A stretch of DNA of 64,000 bases, from NCBI RefSeq assembly GCF_052180215.1, contig NZ_CP197471.1, forward strand, positions 220,001-284,000. Direction: 5' to 3'. This DNA comes from Pseudoneobacillus sp052180215 (lineage in GTDB: Bacteria; Bacillota; Bacilli; Bacillales; Cytobacillaceae). The notes beneath the pieces are model-generated. The model saw only the letters and a program-made list of their open reading frames with translations. It did no database searches and was not told the origin of the DNA. This document shows positions 61,000 to 64,000 of the stretch, piece by piece (positions within the stretch are counted from its first letter, which is position 1; every line of letters starts with the position of its first letter). Made by a program: the position numbers and the translations under genes.

Positions 61000-61278
61000 T
61001 TATTCTTTATTTTTAATTAGTTCATTTTCATTATAATATTGAACGGAGTACATAGCCCCTTCGGAAACCATATTATTATCTTCCAGATCATGTGGGTCAG
61101 GATGGCCTGCTTTTTTAATCGGAAACCTATTCTTCTCTTTCAATCCCATCATTTCTTGAAATTGGTAGAAGGCAGAAACTAACTTGTTTCGGTTAGACTT
61201 CGTTGATAGGAGGACAAGGGTACCAATCCCAATCCCAGCCCCAGCTAATAGATACGAGGTAGTCGAATGTTTTTGCAT
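61000..61278 (-). CDS. Small membrane-anchored protein, unknown
   Basis: 92 residues. One N-terminal span (TTSYLLAGAGIGIGTLVLLS) followed by a soluble charged tail with HPDPHDLED. The N-terminal part resembles YtxH-like gas-vesicle/stress membrane proteins (weak). GGAGGAG lies upstream. I do not recognise a family with confidence. Confidence 0.72.
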   Translation of the reverse strand: MQKHSTTSYLLAGAGIGIGTLVLLSTKSNRNKLVSAFYQFQEMMGLKEKNRFPIKKAGHPDPHDLEDNNMVSEGAMYSVQYYNENELIKNKE

Positions 61279-61350
61279 GTCATTTACTCCTCCTTAAAAA
61301 ATTTTAAGAACTTCTATTAGTCTATTACCCTATTAGTAGCTTTTAAAACG

Positions 61351-62652
61351 TTAAGAAGTTCTTTTAGCTTTCGGTAAGATGATAGAGAATGTCGTACCCT
61401 TCCCTTTTTTACTAGATACATCTATTTTACCTGACATGGAATGGATGATATTGTAGGCAATCATGGTCCCTAGACCCGTTCCGTTTTCCTTTAGACTTTT
61501 CATAGGATTCCCTAATCGGTTGATTTGTTCTTTATTCATCCCCACACCATTATCCTCAATCACAATAAAAATAGATTCCAGCATCTCATGGATGGCAATT
61601 TCAATCACTCCATAAGGCTTAATTGCCTCAATCCCATTTTTTATAAAATTTAAAATGGCTTGTTGGAATTGTGCGCGATTTCCTTTAATGTATAAATCCT
61701 TTTCAAAAGAAGGAATGTATTTCAGTTCAACATGATGCATCTGGGCATACGAGTGGATGGATTGTAGAACCTGGTCAAACTCTTCATGGATATTCAAGAG
61801 ACGATATTCCTTTTCACTATCACTGGCCAATAAGAGATAGTCGTTTAGGACTTTATTGGCAACTGTCATTTCCTCTAAAATATTTTTGATTTCAAAACGG
61901 TGCTCACTTGTAAATGTATCTGAGTTTTGGATGGTTTCTAATGTCTTATGCATGTTAGAAATCGGTTGTTGTATCTGCTGGGCTATGCTAATGGAAAATT
62001 GGCTAACTAAATGCATTTTTTCAAACTCAGATACTTCGTAATGAATGATCTCCATTTCATTTAAAGATTCAATGATATAGATGGAAGTAAACATAGTGAT
62101 CATATTAAGGGTTAGAAAAATAACCCACATATTAATTCCTGTACTCATAGTGGAAAAATTGGTCAAAGAGTGCGTTCCAATTGCAAAAATAATGATGGTA
62201 ACCGCTAATAAGCCCACACTAAAAGCTACCTTCCCTTTATAAGCATAGTTTTTATACATATGTTGGGTAAAGTATAGAATCGTTAATAGGGCCATATTGA
62301 CAAAAAGAATTAAATAAACTCCGTCTATTCCAATGATGACTAAGCGATAAGCGATAATCATAACCGAAAGAATAAGCCCCATTCGATAACTGCCATATAA
62401 AAAAACGAGTATTAGGGGAATATAGCGAAAATCTAAAATATAGCTTTCGCTGATCGAAACTGGTGCACTCATACAAAGAAGAATGGAAATCCCGCAAAGG
62501 AATCCTAAAACGACATTTCGATGTTTCGTGGTCTGAATTTTTTTTCGAAAATAGGATTGAAATAAGAGCATTGGAAATAAAATGATCAATACTTGAAATA
62601 GCCATAATTCAATGGGAAAATTGAATGAATCGCTTACATTTCCAAATATCAA
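61351..62652 (-). CDS. Membrane histidine kinase-like protein lacking the phospho-acceptor His
   Basis: 433 residues. Six hydrophobic spans over about 15-200 of the 5TM-LYT/KinB type (FRYIPLILVFLYGSYRMGLI). The region that should be an H-box reads SISIAQQIQQPISNM, with Gln where the usual motif AHEIRNPL has His-Glu and Arg-Asn. The ATPase domain is intact: ILNFIKNGIEAI, EDNGVGM, LKENGTGLGTMIAY. It may bind ATP but cannot autophosphorylate in the usual way. TTG 62652 follows GAGGTGAGG; GTG 62661 is inside it. No regulator gene is adjacent. Confidence 0.85.
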   Translation of the reverse strand: MIFGNVSDSFNFPIELWLFQVLIILFPMLLFQSYFRKKIQTTKHRNVVLGFLCGISILLCMSAPVSISESYILDFRYIPLILVFLYGSYRMGLILSVMIIAYRLVIIGIDGVYLILFVNMALLTILYFTQHMYKNYAYKGKVAFSVGLLAVTIIIFAIGTHSLTNFSTMSTGINMWVIFLTLNMITMFTSIYIIESLNEMEIIHYEVSEFEKMHLVSQFSISIAQQIQQPISNMHKTLETIQNSDTFTSEHRFEIKNILEEMTVANKVLNDYLLLASDSEKEYRLLNIHEEFDQVLQSIHSYAQMHHVELKYIPSFEKDLYIKGNRAQFQQAILNFIKNGIEAIKPYGVIEIAIHEMLESIFIVIEDNGVGMNKEQINRLGNPMKSLKENGTGLGTMIAYNIIHSMSGKIDVSSKKGKGTTFSIILPKAKRTS

Positions 62653-62741
62653 TAACCTCACCTCTATTCGTTATTTATAAGGTAACTACATTATAATTAG
62701 GAACAACAAAAATTACTGTTAGTTATATCACGTTTAAATGA

Positions 62742-62788
62742 AAAAAGAGGGCTAGGTACCGATTGCTCGGAACCTAACCCTCTCTCTT
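62742..62788 (-). terminator. Terminator after the BI-1 family gene
   Basis: GAGGGCTAGGTACC pairs imperfectly with GGAACCTAACCCTC; the minus strand ends with a T-run. Confidence 0.85.
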
Positions 62789-62799
62789 TACATAAGTGT

Positions 62800-63438
62800 T
62801 TAATCATCGCTTGATAAGATACCAAAAATTCGTAAAAGACTAATAAACAGGTTAAGGAAATCAAGATAGAGATTTAAAGCCATTAAAGGAACTTCTTCAG
62901 CACTAACACCGTAATGCTTCATACGATTGAAGTCGAATAAGACATAACCGCTGAATACTAAAACTCCAATGAAGGAGAAGGCAAGCATACCAGTAGAACT
63001 TAATGGCCAAAAGATATTAAAAATCGAAATGGCAATAAGTGCTAGAAGGGCAGCTATTAGCAATCCACCTAAAAACGATAAATCTCTTTTCGTAGTAGTG
63101 GCATAGATGGCTAGGCCAGTAAACACAACTGTGGTTGTACCAAGGGCCATTAGGACAACGTTAGCACCTACTGTCGCTAAATAATGCGAGACAATCGGAT
63201 AAGTGGTAATACCTGAAACAAAAGTAAAAGAATATAAGAACGTATAGGAAATGGCTTTTCTTTTACGCATAAAGAAAGCAAATAATAACATCCCGAATTC
63301 CAACAGTACCAATGGTAAAAATAAAGCCGGCGGAACAAATACTCCTACCATCATTCCGATCACAGCAATTGCTAAGGATAAGGCAAATGCTCTTAATACC
63401 GATGGTAAATATTCAGTTGCTGTTTGTTGAACATACAT
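62800..63438 (-). CDS. Bax inhibitor-1/YccA family membrane protein
   Basis: 212 residues with seven spans. The family pattern includes FVSGITTYPIVSHYLATVG near 74, FTGLAIYATTTKRDLSFLGG near 105-124 and ALNLYLDFLNLFISLLRIFG at the end. Bacterial members such as YetJ are pH-sensitive calcium leak channels. AAGAGGTGA precedes the start. Terminator follows. Confidence 0.92.
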   Translation of the reverse strand: MYVQQTATEYLPSVLRAFALSLAIAVIGMMVGVFVPPALFLPLVLLEFGMLLFAFFMRKRKAISYTFLYSFTFVSGITTYPIVSHYLATVGANVVLMALGTTTVVFTGLAIYATTTKRDLSFLGGLLIAALLALIAISIFNIFWPLSSTGMLAFSFIGVLVFSGYVLFDFNRMKHYGVSAEEVPLMALNLYLDFLNLFISLLRIFGILSSDD

Positions 63439-63526
63439 AATCCTTCACCTCTTCTGTTTTCTTATTTTTAATACGAGCTTTTAAGCTTAAGGTTTCATTG
63501 TTTTAAAGATTTATCTGAGCCTTTGG

Positions 63527-63901
63527 CTAATCTTTTTTCAGCAAGTCGCGGATTTCCATTAATAGCTCTTCCTTTTTATCTTTGTTAGGTGTGGTTTCTA
63601 CAGGTGCTTGCTCTTTTTTCTTGAAACGGTTAATGCTACGTACAACTAAAAAGATGGAAAAAGCAATAATTAAGAAGTCGATGATATTTTGTAAAAAAAT
63701 ACCATATTCAATTTTAGCTTCTCCGATAGGAATGTATAGTTTTGTTAAATCCACTCTTCCTAGTAAAAAACCTACTATTGGGGTGATAATATTAGTAACC
63801 AATGAAGATACAATCTTTCCAAATGCAGCTCCAATAACAACCCCAACAGCAAGGTCTATCACATTCCCTTTAAGGGCAAATTTCTTAAACTCATTCCACA
63901 T
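63527..63901 (-). CDS. mscL: Large-conductance mechanosensitive channel MscL
   Basis: 124 residues. NVIDLAVGVVIGAAFGKIVS is the pore-lining first span, then a periplasmic-side loop and second span IDFLIIAFSIFLVVRSINRF, and a charged helical tail. It opens on hypo-osmotic shock to release solutes. GGAGGAAAA precedes the start. Confidence 0.95.
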   Translation of the reverse strand: MWNEFKKFALKGNVIDLAVGVVIGAAFGKIVSSLVTNIITPIVGFLLGRVDLTKLYIPIGEAKIEYGIFLQNIIDFLIIAFSIFLVVRSINRFKKKEQAPVETTPNKDKKEELLMEIRDLLKKD

Positions 63902-64000
63902 ATGTTTTCCTCCAAAAAAGTCATTCTTGTACCATTATAGGTATACAATAACAAAATATTCTTCTAAACTCCAATAAAGAAAAGTCTTGATAATTTTTCC

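Noticed and set aside
1..64000. tRNA, rRNA, CRISPR, prophage or intact insertion sequence
   Set aside because: I saw no cloverleaf, rRNA-like, regularly spaced repeat, integrase or transposase sequence.

Overview
The window is a 64 kb chromosomal segment from a low-GC, endospore-forming, motile Bacillaceae bacterium. Supporting signs are AGGAGG-type ribosome binding sites, frequent TTG and GTG starts, T-tailed intrinsic terminators, a HemAT aerotaxis transducer, gerP-like spore genes, a LiaIHFSR-like envelope stress locus, a YfmL-like helicase and a YhfW-like Rieske oxidoreductase. I cannot fix the genus. I see no rRNA, tRNA, CRISPR array, prophage or intact insertion sequence.

Layout. 0-4.7 kb: HemAT, a PhzF-like isomerase, a Gfo/Idh/MocA oxidoreductase, a methyltransferase and an unknown gene. 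5-7.5 kb: a membrane HD-GYP phosphodiesterase whose stop codon overlaps the start of a 23-codon peptide gene rich in Trp and Cys, a terminator, then a membrane M50 metalloprotease with an N-terminal PqqD/RRE-like domain. This looks like a compact, undescribed peptide maturation or signalling system. 7.5-15.7 kb: a surface or spore-surface island with six copies of one small protein family, a choice-of-anchor A/DUF11 protein, a methyltransferase-glycosyltransferase fusion and a GT2-TPR glycosyltransferase. 15.9-19.1 kb: a two-part threonine/serine exporter and a secreted M6 (immune inhibitor A-like) protease. 19.2-24 kb: a gerP-like/Hsp20 spore cluster and two cyclic-di-GMP phosphodiesterases. 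24-29.1 kb: an M29 aminopeptidase, a YciI protein, a TPR-like protein, a PAS histidine kinase and an alanine/glycine symporter.

29.2-37.6 kb is the main metabolic block. It holds a membrane cytochrome-like subunit, a NasA/NapA-type molybdopterin oxidoreductase, a four-cluster ferredoxin, a Tat-exported Rieske protein, three small genes, and an NreABC-like regulatory set (two HisKA_3 kinases, one NarL-type regulator, one GAF protein). A structured leader with a terminator abutting the first Shine-Dalgarno suggests attenuation. I read it as a quinol-linked oxyanion, probably nitrate, reductase with unusual subunits. 37.7-40.6 kb: a promoter, a short upstream ORF and a terminator precede a three-gene ABC-2 exporter, the layout of ribosome-mediated attenuation. 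40.8-56.6 kb: a WG-repeat protein, kynureninase and kynurenine formamidase, a DEAD-box helicase, azoreductase, amidase, a Rieske oxidoreductase, a Cys/Met PLP enzyme with a structured leader, an APH-like kinase, a polysaccharide deacetylase, GDPD and a LysM-CAP protein, plus three small genes of 45-49 codons. 56.7-64 kb: the lia-like locus, small membrane proteins, a sensor kinase-like protein that has lost its phospho-accepting His, a BI-1 family protein and MscL.

A family of palindromes of about 50-57 bp, with core GGGGGTCWGACCCCC, is scattered at seven places. The arms differ between copies but the pairing is kept, and in two places an arm supplies a gene's stop codon.
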